Shown here: in pieces, positions 1 through 5,874 of the stretch
How positions within the stretch are numbered: position 1 is the first letter of the stretch
Layout: the number at the start of each line of letters is the position of its first letter
Origin: CAZJJZ01 sp964546505
GTDB lineage: Bacteria > Patescibacteriota > Gracilibacteria > UBA1369
Assembly: GCA_964546505.1 (NCBI GenBank)
Contig: CAZJJZ010000035.1
Location: 1 to 8,578 of the forward strand
DNA: 8,578 nt
Direction: 5' to 3'
Notes under the pieces: model-generated
What the model was told of the DNA's origin: nothing
Seen by the model: the letters and a program-made list of their open reading frames with translations, nothing else
The model's database searches: none
Position numbers and translations under genes: made by a program

Positions 1-366
1 GAGCAACGATTAGCTGATTTGAATATTTTTTACGCTTTTCTCAATAATGAAAGTGATTTGAATTCTCCACAAAAACGATCAACTTTCGTAGATCGATTTG
101 AAACCTTTAAGGCCGAGCAGGGACAAGTACAAGCCGCTTTATCCTGGCAGGATATTGCCAACTCACAGCTGCAAGAAGAAGCCCCACTTGGTGATTTGCC
201 TGCAGAAGATTTGCAGCCCGAAATTGTAGTCAATGAAGAACTGATTCAGCAAACGGTTGATGGTGTTGGTGCTGAAGTCGAAAATCAAGTTGATCCAAAT
301 TTGAATCAAGTTCCGGCACCTAGTACACCAAAACCTAAAACTCCGCGTGTCAAGCCCAAGCAATAA
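1..366 (+). CDS. C-terminal part of an unrecognised protein (5' end outside window)
   Basis: The frame is open from base 1 to a TAA at 364-366, giving 121 codons. No ATG lies near the start, and the only initiation-like codon (TTG at 19) has no ribosome binding site, so I read this as the 3' end of a longer gene. The visible part has three zones: a probably helical stretch (about residues 1-55), a strongly acidic low-complexity zone rich in Glu, Asp and Gln (about 56-100), and a short basic Pro/Lys/Arg tail (about 103-121, with PKPKTPRVKPKQ at the end). No catalytic motif, membrane helix or cysteine is visible. The helical start faintly resembles DUF5667-like helices of some envelope or anti-sigma-like proteins, but this is too weak for a call. 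Function unknown. Confidence 0.6.
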   Translation, partial: EQRLADLNIFYAFLNNESDLNSPQKRSTFVDRFETFKAEQGQVQAALSWQDIANSQLQEEAPLGDLPAEDLQPEIVVNEELIQQTVDGVGAEVENQVDPNLNQVPAPSTPKPKTPRVKPKQ

Positions 367-437
367 GTAATTTGAAACGTCAGTATATTTTGTGTAAACT
401 GCACCAGGTAAAAAACAACCTGCCTTTTAAATTACTT
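365..437. repeat. 13-bp inverted repeat flanking the gyrB promoter
   Basis: Bases 365-377 and 425-437 are reverse complements over 13 positions apart from one G-T pair (374/428). They enclose 47 nt, so in RNA they would form a 13-bp stem with one wobble. A smaller hairpin (405-409 CAGGT with 418-422 ACCTG, 8-nt loop) lies inside. The left arm covers the last two bases of the upstream stop codon and the -35 hexamer; the right arm ends 5 nt before the gyrB start codon. The arms are AT-rich, so chance is possible. Whether the repeat works as DNA (protein site, cruciform) or only in read-through RNA cannot be told from sequence. Confidence 0.45.
372..400 (+). promoter_or_regulatory. Probable sigma70-type promoter of gyrB
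   Basis: TTGAAA (372-377, five of six consensus bases) and TAAACT (395-400, four of six) are separated by exactly 17 bp. Transcription would start near 407, leaving a leader of about 36 nt before the gyrB ATG at 443. The -35 starts six bases after the upstream stop codon. The same shape (TTGAAA, 17 bp, TAAA-type -10) recurs before the tRNA-Lys gene at the other end of the window, which supports it. Confidence 0.5.
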
Positions 438-442
438 TAAAG

Positions 443-2356
443 ATGATCGAAGAAAAAAATAAAACAGGCTATAGTGCCGAGAATATTACTGTTTTGGAAG
501 GACTGTCAGCAGTACGAAAAAGACCGGGAATGTATATCGGGACTACCGATTTAGCCGGTTTGCACCATTTGGTAAAAGAAGTGGTAGACAATGCGATTGA
601 TGAGGCTATGGGAGGACATTGTCATAACATTGAAGTGATAATCAACAGCGATGGTAGTATTTCTATTGAGGATGATGGACGTGGAATTCCCGTGGATATT
701 CACCCGAAAACAGGCAAATCAGCTTTGGAAACAGTATTAACTATCTTACATGCCGGTGGTAAATTTGGTGATGGTGGTTATAAATTTTCAGGTGGTTTGC
801 ATGGAGTAGGTGTTTCGGTGGTTAATGCCCTCTCAACTTGGTTGAAAGCGGAGGTATATCGAGATGGGAAAGTATATCGCCAGGAATATCAGATTGGTGT
901 GCCGCAAAGTGATCTTCAAATTATTGGTGAAACTACCAAAAAAAGTGGCACCAAAATTACCTTTCAGCCTGATCCTACGATTTTTGAAAGTGTAATATTT
1001 GATTTTGAGACGATTTTGGTGCGTTTGCGTCAGCAGGCTTATTTGACTAAAGGTGTTTCGATTAAATTATTTGATCAAAGAGATGGCAATGCTCATCAAT
1101 TGTATTTTGAAGGGGGGATTAAGTCATATGTTCAGCATTTAAACCAAAACAAGGATTTAATTGGTGGCATTTTTTATTTAGAGAAAACAGTAGATGAGGG
1201 TTTGATTGAGATTGCTATGCAATATACGCAATCTTTTAATGATCAAGTGGTGACTTTTGCTAATACTATCAATACCGCTGAAGGTGGTATGCACTTGACC
1301 GGTTTCAGGTCTGCTCTTACAAGAACAATCAATAATTATGCTCGTGCTCATGCTCTGCTTAAGGAAAAAGAAGACAATTTAACCGCGGAGGATGTACGTG
1401 AAGGTTTAACTGCGGTGATTTCTGTCAAATTGGGCAATCCGCAATTTGAAGGACAAACCAAAAGCAAATTGGGTAATTCAGAAATGCGAACAGCGGTGGA
1501 AAATGTGTTTGCGGAGGCTTTTGCAGAATATTTGGAGGAAAATCCCAATGATGCCAAAGCGATGGTTTCCAAATGTTCTTTGGCCGCCCGTGCCAGACTT
1601 GCCGCCCGCGCCGCCCGCGATACGATTATCAGAAAGGGTGCTTTGGAAGGTATGACTTTGCCTGGAAAATTGGCAGATTGTTCTTCCAAAGATCCCAAAC
1701 GTTCGGAATTGTTTTTGGTGGAGGGAGATTCTGCGGGTGGTTCAGCCAAACAAGGCCGCGATCGTGAGACACAGGCTATTTTGGCTTTAAAAGGTAAAAT
1801 CATGAATGTGGAAAGAGCCAGAATGGATCGTATTTTAGCTCATTCAGAAATCAGAGATTTGATTATTGCGCTGGGTATAGGTGTTGGTGAAAGTATGGAT
1901 ATGTCCAGATTGCGCTATGACAAAATTATTATAATGACGGATGCCGATGTGGACGGTGAACATATTCGTACTTTGCTCTTAACGATGTTTTATCGACATT
2001 TACGTCCGGTTATTGAGGGAGGTCATTTGTATATCGCGCTTTCGCCACTGTATAAATTGGAACAAGGCAAGACCATTCGCTATGCTTACTCTGATACTCA
2101 AATGCTGGAGTTGAGAAATAGCTTTAGCAATCCAGAAAAAGTACATGCACAACGCTATAAAGGTTTGGGTGAAATGAATGCCGATCAATTATGGGAAACT
2201 ACCATGAATCCAGAAACACGCTCCATGTACAAAATCACAATTGATGACGCGGAAGAGGCGGATCGTGTGTTTGATACCTTGATGGGTGAAGAAGTGGCTC
2301 CGCGCAAGAAATTTATTCAAGTACACGCGAAAGCAGTTAAGAATCTGGATATTTAA
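443..2356 (+). CDS. gyrB: DNA gyrase subunit B
   Basis: ATPase subunit of the type IIA topoisomerase that, with GyrA, introduces negative supercoils into DNA. The 637 aa match the short Gram-positive-type GyrB and lack the large insertion of the E. coli enzyme. The N-terminal GHKL ATPase domain (about 1-220) has the catalytic Glu in KEVVDNAIDEA (E46, N50), the nucleotide-binding DDGRGIP (77-83), and GGKFGDGGYKFSGGLHGVG (105-123). The transducer domain (about 221-400) carries the ATP-contacting QTK (338-340). The TOPRIM domain has EGDSAGGSA (E427) and the metal-binding DADVD (D500, D502, D504). The C-terminal QRYKGLGEMN (570-579) and the APRKKFI end are typical of GyrB. The ATG at 443 gives the usual short N-terminus before the ATPase domain. 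There is no Shine-Dalgarno; only AAAG touches the start codon. GyrA is not in the window. ParE is the alternative, but the motifs favour GyrB. Confidence 0.97.
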   Translation: MIEEKNKTGYSAENITVLEGLSAVRKRPGMYIGTTDLAGLHHLVKEVVDNAIDEAMGGHCHNIEVIINSDGSISIEDDGRGIPVDIHPKTGKSALETVLTILHAGGKFGDGGYKFSGGLHGVGVSVVNALSTWLKAEVYRDGKVYRQEYQIGVPQSDLQIIGETTKKSGTKITFQPDPTIFESVIFDFETILVRLRQQAYLTKGVSIKLFDQRDGNAHQLYFEGGIKSYVQHLNQNKDLIGGIFYLEKTVDEGLIEIAMQYTQSFNDQVVTFANTINTAEGGMHLTGFRSALTRTINNYARAHALLKEKEDNLTAEDVREGLTAVISVKLGNPQFEGQTKSKLGNSEMRTAVENVFAEAFAEYLEENPNDAKAMVSKCSLAARARLAARAARDTIIRKGALEGMTLPGKLADCSSKDPKRSELFLVEGDSAGGSAKQGRDRETQAILALKGKIMNVERARMDRILAHSEIRDLIIALGIGVGESMDMSRLRYDKIIIMTDADVDGEHIRTLLLTMFYRHLRPVIEGGHLYIALSPLYKLEQGKTIRYAYSDTQMLELRNSFSNPEKVHAQRYKGLGEMNADQLWETTMNPETRSMYKITIDDAEEADRVFDTLMGEEVAPRKKFIQVHAKAVKNLDI

Positions 2357-2358
2357 AG

Positions 2359-2386
2359 TTGACTTTAGGCGTTTTTCGCTTAAAAT
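2359..2386 (+). promoter_or_regulatory. Strong sigma70-type promoter of rpsU
   Basis: TTGACT (2359-2364) and TAAAAT (2381-2386) each match five of six consensus bases, with a 16-bp spacer. The -35 starts three bases after the gyrB stop codon. Transcription would start near 2393, giving a leader of about 39 nt that contains the strong Shine-Dalgarno. A second -10-like sequence (TATGTAAT, 2401-2408) lies downstream but has no good -35. Confidence 0.6.
2364..2384. promoter_or_regulatory. Imperfect palindrome overlapping the rpsU promoter (operator or gyrB 3' hairpin)
   Basis: TTTAGGCG (2364-2371) and CGCTTAAA (2377-2384) pair over 8 bp with one G-T, around a loop of five T. The palindrome covers the whole spacer, the last base of the -35 and most of the -10 of the rpsU promoter, a classic place for a repressor site. 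In the gyrB transcript it would form a hairpin 7 nt after the stop codon, but no T-tract follows, so it is a poor intrinsic terminator. It might instead protect the gyrB mRNA end. No regulator is encoded nearby. Confidence 0.4.
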
Positions 2387-2416
2387 TCAGACACAATTAT
2401 TATGTAATAGGCAAAG

Positions 2417-2425
2417 AAAGGAGGT
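2417..2425 (+). promoter_or_regulatory. Full-length Shine-Dalgarno of rpsU
   Basis: AAAGGAGGT is a perfect complement of the usual 16S rRNA 3' end and sits 6 nt before the ATG at 2432, which is ideal spacing. It is notable because none of the other seven complete protein genes in the window has a recognisable Shine-Dalgarno. Confidence 0.9.
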
Positions 2426-2431
2426 AAGCAT

Positions 2432-2638
2432 ATGCCAATCAGAGTACTCAGAAATCCCAAAGAATCTACCGATAGATTGATCGCACGTTTTAATAAAAAA
2501 GTGCAATCAAGCCGTATTTTGCCTGAAGTTAAAGGTGATCGCTACCATGTTCGCAAACCAAAGAAAAGAAAAGTCCGAGCTGCAGCAATTATGAGAGAAA
2601 TGCACAGAGCGAACCGAGAACGTCAAAAATTCTATTAA
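2432..2638 (+). CDS. rpsU: 30S ribosomal protein bS21
   Basis: Small, very basic 68-aa protein of the 30S platform that lies near the 3' end of 16S rRNA, by the anti-Shine-Dalgarno, and helps start translation. The family pattern is clear: an N-terminal strand (PIRVLRNPKES), a helix with the conserved ALxRFxRxV-like core (RLIARFNKKV, 15-24), then Lys/Arg-rich sequence from RKPKKRKVR (41-49) to the end at KFY. The usual length is about 55-75 aa. It has its own promoter, a perfect Shine-Dalgarno and an intrinsic terminator 10 nt after the stop, so it can be expressed as a single gene. Known for the family: in Bacteroidota, where bS21 helps hide the anti-Shine-Dalgarno, rpsU keeps a strong Shine-Dalgarno for autoregulation. 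The same logic here is inference. Confidence 0.93.
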   Translation: MPIRVLRNPKESTDRLIARFNKKVQSSRILPEVKGDRYHVRKPKKRKVRAAAIMREMHRANRERQKFY

Positions 2639-2648
2639 GATTTTTTCC

Positions 2649-2676
2649 AAAAGCCCTTGGGAAACCAGGGCTTTTT
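2649..2676 (+). terminator. Intrinsic terminator (or attenuator) after rpsU
   Basis: AAAAGCCC (2649-2656) pairs with GGGCTTTT (2668-2675). The stem continues through TGG/CCA with one bulged T and is capped by a GAAA loop (2661-2664). The 3' arm runs into a tract of five T (2672-2676). It lies 10 nt after the rpsU stop and ends 13 nt before the prmC ATG. As no promoter is visible between it and prmC, partial read-through probably feeds prmC-prfA. Confidence 0.85.
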
Positions 2677-2689
2677 CAATACCCAGAAT

Positions 2690-3547
2690 ATGAATATTAG
2701 AGATATTAAACAAATCATTACAGAGCGTTTTAATCTGGAAACTGATCGACTGGCTGCAGAGGTGTTGCTCAGAGAGGTTTTGCAAATTGATCAGGTTGCT
2801 TTGTTTACCTCTTTAGATAGAGAACTTTCGCCTTCTGAGCAAAGTAACTTGTCAGAGCGTTTTGTCCAATTGGAGGAGGGCAAACCATTGGCTCAGATTT
2901 TGAGGAAAAAAGAATTTTATGGACGAGATTTTTTGGTTACTGAAGCTGTGTTAATTCCTCGCCCAGAATCAGAGCTGGTGGTGGATTTGGCTTTGGAGTG
3001 GCTGAAATCCTGGCCACAAGAGCGAGAATTACGTTTAGTTGATGTTGGCACTGGTTCCGGAAACATTTTGGCTAGTCTAGTTTTAGAAATTAAAAAAACT
3101 TGGCCGAATTTACGATTTTCCGCCACTGGGATTGATGTATCCGCCCCCGCTTTGCAAGTGGCGCAAGAAAATTTGGCGAAGTATGATTTGTCCGCTGTGA
3201 ATTTGGTGACAAGTGATTTATTTACTAATGTGCAAAGTCAATTTGATCTGGTGCTTGCTAATTTACCCTATATTGGCAGGGAAAGATTTAATTTTGTGGC
3301 AGCCAATACTGAAAAATTTGAGCCGGCAGTAGCGCTTTTTGGTGGCGCCGATGGATTGGATTTATATCGACAAATGTTAGCTCAAATTGTTGAATGGCAG
3401 CCACATCCGTCTTTGGTGATTGGAGAATTTGGCTTTGGACAAAAAGCAGAAATGGAAAATATTTTGGCAAATGTGGCAGGTGAGTATACAATACTGGACG
3501 ATTTAGCCGGAATTCCCAGAGTTTTCCAGATTAAAAAGTTTAAATAA
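2690..3547 (+). CDS. prmC: Peptide chain release factor N5-glutamine methyltransferase (PrmC/HemK)
   Basis: Uses S-adenosylmethionine to methylate the glutamine of the GGQ motif of release factors, which improves peptide release. The 285-aa protein has an N-terminal helical substrate-binding domain (about 1-75), the family hallmark IPRPESELVVD (89-99), the AdoMet loop DVGTGSGNI (118-126), an acidic AdoMet-binding position in GIDVS (147-151), and the C-terminal EPAVALFGGADGLDLYR (211-227) followed by GEFGFGQ (245-251). The catalytic NPPY tetrapeptide appears as NLPY (191-194): Asn, the second Pro and Tyr are kept, the first Pro is Leu. I chose the ATG at 2690; the frame is open back to a TTG at 2657, but that lies inside the terminator hairpin. 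There is no Shine-Dalgarno. prfA, encoding its substrate, starts 1 nt after the stop. Confidence 0.94.
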   Translation: MNIRDIKQIITERFNLETDRLAAEVLLREVLQIDQVALFTSLDRELSPSEQSNLSERFVQLEEGKPLAQILRKKEFYGRDFLVTEAVLIPRPESELVVDLALEWLKSWPQERELRLVDVGTGSGNILASLVLEIKKTWPNLRFSATGIDVSAPALQVAQENLAKYDLSAVNLVTSDLFTNVQSQFDLVLANLPYIGRERFNFVAANTEKFEPAVALFGGADGLDLYRQMLAQIVEWQPHPSLVIGEFGFGQKAEMENILANVAGEYTILDDLAGIPRVFQIKKFK

Positions 3548-3548
3548 T

Positions 3549-4631
3549 ATGGAGGAAAAATTACAAAATTTAGAAGACGAGTTTTTAAAAATTGAAGAGG
3601 ATTTGGCGATACCGGAAAATATTGCCAATCAGGCTAAATATACAGCCTTGATGCGCAGACACAAAGAGTTGTCAAAAATAGTTGAGCTGTATCGGGCGAT
3701 GAAAATTGCTAAAGCTCAGGAAAGTGATGCTGAGACTATTTTGAATACGGAGAATGATGAAGAACTACGGTCATATGCTAAGGATCAATTGAAAGAGGCC
3801 AAGGAGCATTTAAGTAGAATAGAAGAAGCTGTAAAAGTAGAATTGCTACCCAAAGATCCAAATGATTTTAAAAATGCTATTGTGGAAATTCGAGCAGGGG
3901 CAGGAGGGGAAGAAGCGGCTTTGTTTGGAGGTGAGTTAGGGCGAGCATATATGCGTTTTTTGGAAGATAAGGGCTATAAAATTGAATTGATTTCCAAGTC
4001 CGAAGCACAGGCCGGTGGGATTAAAGAACTGGTATTTAAGGTGAGTGGCGGTGAAATGCCATATGGCTTGATGAAATATGAATCCGGAGTACATCGCGTA
4101 CAGCGAGTGCCAATTACGGAAAGTCAGGGAAGAGTACATACTTCCACTATTACAGTCGCGGTTTTGCCAGAAGCGGAAGAATTTGATGTGGTAATTAAAG
4201 ATGCGGATTTAAAGATTGATGTTTATCGTTCCAGTGGTCCTGGTGGACAATCCGTAAATACAACTGATTCCGCCGTACGAATCACTCATTTACCAACCGG
4301 TTTGGTAGTGTCCATGCAAGACGAAAAGTCGCAGTTGAAAAATAAAGCCAGAGCAATGGAAGTTCTACGTACTCGTTTATTCGCCTTGGAGGAAGAAAAA
4401 CGTCAAAAGGAATTGGGTGAAGCCAGACTTGCGCAAATTGGTTCAGGTGATCGTTCAGAAAAAATTAGAACTTACAATTTTCCTCAGGATAGAGTAACCG
4501 ATCATCGTATCAAAAACAGTTGGAGCAACATTCCTGCCATCATGGAGGGGGAAATGCAGGACATTGTGGATAGTTTAACAATGGAGGATCAAGCCATGAA
4601 ATTGGCTAAAGCTAGCGGTAATGCTCGGTGA
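3549..4631 (+). CDS. prfA: Peptide chain release factor 1 (RF1)
   Basis: Recognises UAA and UAG stop codons in the ribosomal A site and triggers hydrolysis of peptidyl-tRNA. It has 360 aa, the usual length. An N-terminal coiled-coil domain (about 1-100) is followed by the RF core: IRAGAGGEEAALF (114-126), the codon-reading PxT motif as PIT (188-190) within RVQRVPITESQGRVHTST, and the catalytic GGQ (232-234) within SGPGGQSVNTTDSAVRITH. The PxT motif and overall pattern mark RF1 rather than RF2 (SPF). The C-terminal RIKNSWSNIPAIMEG is also typical. The ATG is 1 nt after the prmC stop with no Shine-Dalgarno upstream, so translation is probably coupled. A GGAGG at 3551-3555 comes from the Met-Glu-Glu codons and lies after the start. 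The gene ends in TGA, a stop codon RF1 itself does not read; the other seven stops in the window are TAA. Confidence 0.97.
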   Translation: MEEKLQNLEDEFLKIEEDLAIPENIANQAKYTALMRRHKELSKIVELYRAMKIAKAQESDAETILNTENDEELRSYAKDQLKEAKEHLSRIEEAVKVELLPKDPNDFKNAIVEIRAGAGGEEAALFGGELGRAYMRFLEDKGYKIELISKSEAQAGGIKELVFKVSGGEMPYGLMKYESGVHRVQRVPITESQGRVHTSTITVAVLPEAEEFDVVIKDADLKIDVYRSSGPGGQSVNTTDSAVRITHLPTGLVVSMQDEKSQLKNKARAMEVLRTRLFALEEEKRQKELGEARLAQIGSGDRSEKIRTYNFPQDRVTDHRIKNSWSNIPAIMEGEMQDIVDSLTMEDQAMKLAKASGNAR

Positions 4632-4976
4632 TTATCGTTCTCCAGTTAATTGTTTCCAGCTGTTTTCTAACTGTTGTTGAGCACCACTAAAATCGGGCAG
4701 TACTTTGCTGATATTCTCTTTTACTGCATTTAAATTGTTATTGATGTTGCTGATGGACTGCTGAAAAGTGTAGTAAAAATATCCCAGAAGTATAGCTGTG
4801 CCCAGTAATGGTAGGGCTATAAACAAGAATTTGGCTATCGAGTTGGCCAAAGCCCATCGATCACGATTTTTTTGTGAATGACACAGATAAGCCAGATATT
4901 GGTTTTGCTCTTGTAGTAATCTGACCAGTTCAGTTTGATCTGGCTGGCTATGATTGCTAGAAATTTGATCATTCAT
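4632..4976 (-). CDS. Small membrane protein: N-terminal coiled coil plus one transmembrane helix, function unknown
   Basis: A 114-aa protein I cannot assign to a named family. Residues 15-35 (TELVRLLQEQNQYLAYL...) look like a short amphipathic helix or coiled coil. A basic patch (K36, R38, R40, K49) precedes one strong hydrophobic segment (about 50-70, FLFIALPLLGTAILLGYFYY). After it comes a Gln/Asn-rich amphipathic stretch (71-114). The positive-inside rule would place the N-terminus in the cytoplasm and the C-terminal 44 residues outside. No signal peptidase site or catalytic motif is seen. In my experience small proteins of this build are common and unnamed in Candidate Phyla Radiation genomes. 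The ATG at 4976 has no Shine-Dalgarno but has a good -10 upstream. Its TAA directly abuts the prfA TGA on the other strand, with no gap. Confidence 0.75.
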   Translation of the reverse strand: MNDQISSNHSQPDQTELVRLLQEQNQYLAYLCHSQKNRDRWALANSIAKFLFIALPLLGTAILLGYFYYTFQQSISNINNNLNAVKENISKVLPDFSGAQQQLENSWKQLTGER

Positions 4977-5005
4977 AAAGATAGGTCTAAAGTGTCAGTA
5001 AATCG

Positions 5006-5033
5006 ATTATAAACTATTTTGGTAAAATGAAAA
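5006..5033 (-). promoter_or_regulatory. Probable promoter of the small membrane protein gene, in a divergent region shared with tatD
   Basis: On the minus strand a perfect TATAAT (5011 down to 5006) is preceded at 16 bp by TTTTCA (5033-5028, four of six -35 bases, inside the first tatD codons). Transcription would start near 4999, about 23 nt before the ATG at 4976. The divergent gap to tatD is only 50 bp. On the plus strand TATAAA (5008-5013) overlaps the same bases; it could serve tatD with a leader of 5-8 nt but lacks a good -35. If both are used, they compete for the same DNA. Confidence 0.45.
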
Positions 5034-5818
5034 TTATTGATTCACATTCTCATTTGCATAGCGCTAAAGACTTTCCAGATTATCTGGAGGTTTTACAGAG
5101 AGCCCGCACCGCCAATGTCTACAAGCAAATCATTATTGGCTGTGATTTAAGCGACTCTCAAGCTGCATTGGAAATGGCACAAAAATATGACGATTTAGAA
5201 TATACAATTGGCGTACATCCTCATGAAGCGAAAGATTTAGATAGTGAATCGTTGGATAGGTTAGAGAACATGCTCAAGTTAACAGATCGATCCGAGGGGA
5301 AATTCAAGAGAGCAGTAGGAATTGGTGAAATCGGCTTGGACTATTTTAAGAATTTGTCTGGTAAACAGGAACAACAGGATGCTTTCAAAAGACAATTGGA
5401 TTTGGCACGACGCTGGGATTTACCTGTGGTCTTGCACGTTAGAGAAGCGTTTGAAGATACGTTTAAAATTCTCGATGAGTTTCAACCTAGTCGAGCAGTG
5501 TTTCATTGTTTTGCTGGTGGAGTAGACGAAATGCTTTGGGCCAGGCAAAGAAATTATCTACTTTCTTTTGCCGGTATTGTGACTTATCCAAAAGCGGCAG
5601 CCTTGCACGCTGCCGCCCGTCAAGTAGACGCCGCTGGTTATTTAGTTGAAACAGATTGTCCTTATTTAAGTCCACAAGTTTTTCGAGGTCAGCGCAATGA
5701 ACCGGCTTTTGTAGTGGAAACTGCTAAATATATTGCTGATTTAAGAGGTGAAGATTTGACACGTGTAGCTTTTGACACTACCACAAATGCATTGCAGTTG
5801 TTTGGACTGAATAGTTAA
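5027..5818 (+). CDS. tatD: TatD family metal-dependent deoxyribonuclease
   Basis: Member of the TatD/amidohydrolase superfamily; characterised members are metal-dependent DNases with 3'-5' exonuclease activity, acting in the cytoplasm, linked to DNA repair or quality control. The 263-aa length is usual. The TIM-barrel metal site is complete: HxH in DSHSHL (H7, H9), the Glu of GEIGLDY (E101), His in VLHVRE (H137), His in FHCFAGG (H160) and Asp in LVETDCPYLSPQ (D210). GVHPHE (62-67) and RNEP (223-226) are further hallmarks. The ATG at 5027 is only four codons before the first metal-binding motif, so no later start is possible. There is no Shine-Dalgarno. It stands alone, divergent from the membrane protein gene and convergent with radA. 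The paralogues YcfH and YjjV cannot be told apart here, so the symbol is a family label. Confidence 0.93.
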   Translation: MKIIDSHSHLHSAKDFPDYLEVLQRARTANVYKQIIIGCDLSDSQAALEMAQKYDDLEYTIGVHPHEAKDLDSESLDRLENMLKLTDRSEGKFKRAVGIGEIGLDYFKNLSGKQEQQDAFKRQLDLARRWDLPVVLHVREAFEDTFKILDEFQPSRAVFHCFAGGVDEMLWARQRNYLLSFAGIVTYPKAAALHAAARQVDAAGYLVETDCPYLSPQVFRGQRNEPAFVVETAKYIADLRGEDLTRVAFDTTTNALQLFGLNS

Positions 5819-5874
5819 GCCAAGTTATTAGGTCTTACTCTTTCTTGATCGCGTGTACAAACTTTGGTGTCGAC

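Noticed and set aside
19..21. TTG as the start of the first gene
   Set aside because: The frame is open to base 1 with similar protein-like sequence and no ribosome binding site precedes the TTG, so the gene more likely begins outside the window.
405..428. Hairpin before gyrB as a terminator for the upstream gene
   Set aside because: The stem is only 5 bp with an 8-nt A-rich loop, and the following T-run is short and separated by CC. It is noted only as part of the larger inverted repeat.
1348..1803. 151-codon open frame antisense to gyrB
   Set aside because: It is a shadow of the strongly conserved gyrB frame, with low-complexity Ala/Arg/Ser content and no initiation signals.
2657..2689. 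TTG start extending prmC by 11 residues
   Set aside because: It lies inside the rpsU terminator hairpin, has no ribosome binding site, and the family N-terminus fits the ATG at 2690.
4629..4631. UGA recoding (genetic code 25), as in some Candidate Phyla Radiation lineages
   Set aside because: The prfA TGA ends a protein of normal 360-aa length, and no complete gene has an in-frame TGA.
5819..5874. Terminator between converging tatD and radA
   Set aside because: I searched the 56-bp gap for a stem followed by a T-tract on either strand and found only a weak long-range match (CCAAGTT with AACTTTGG) with a bulge.
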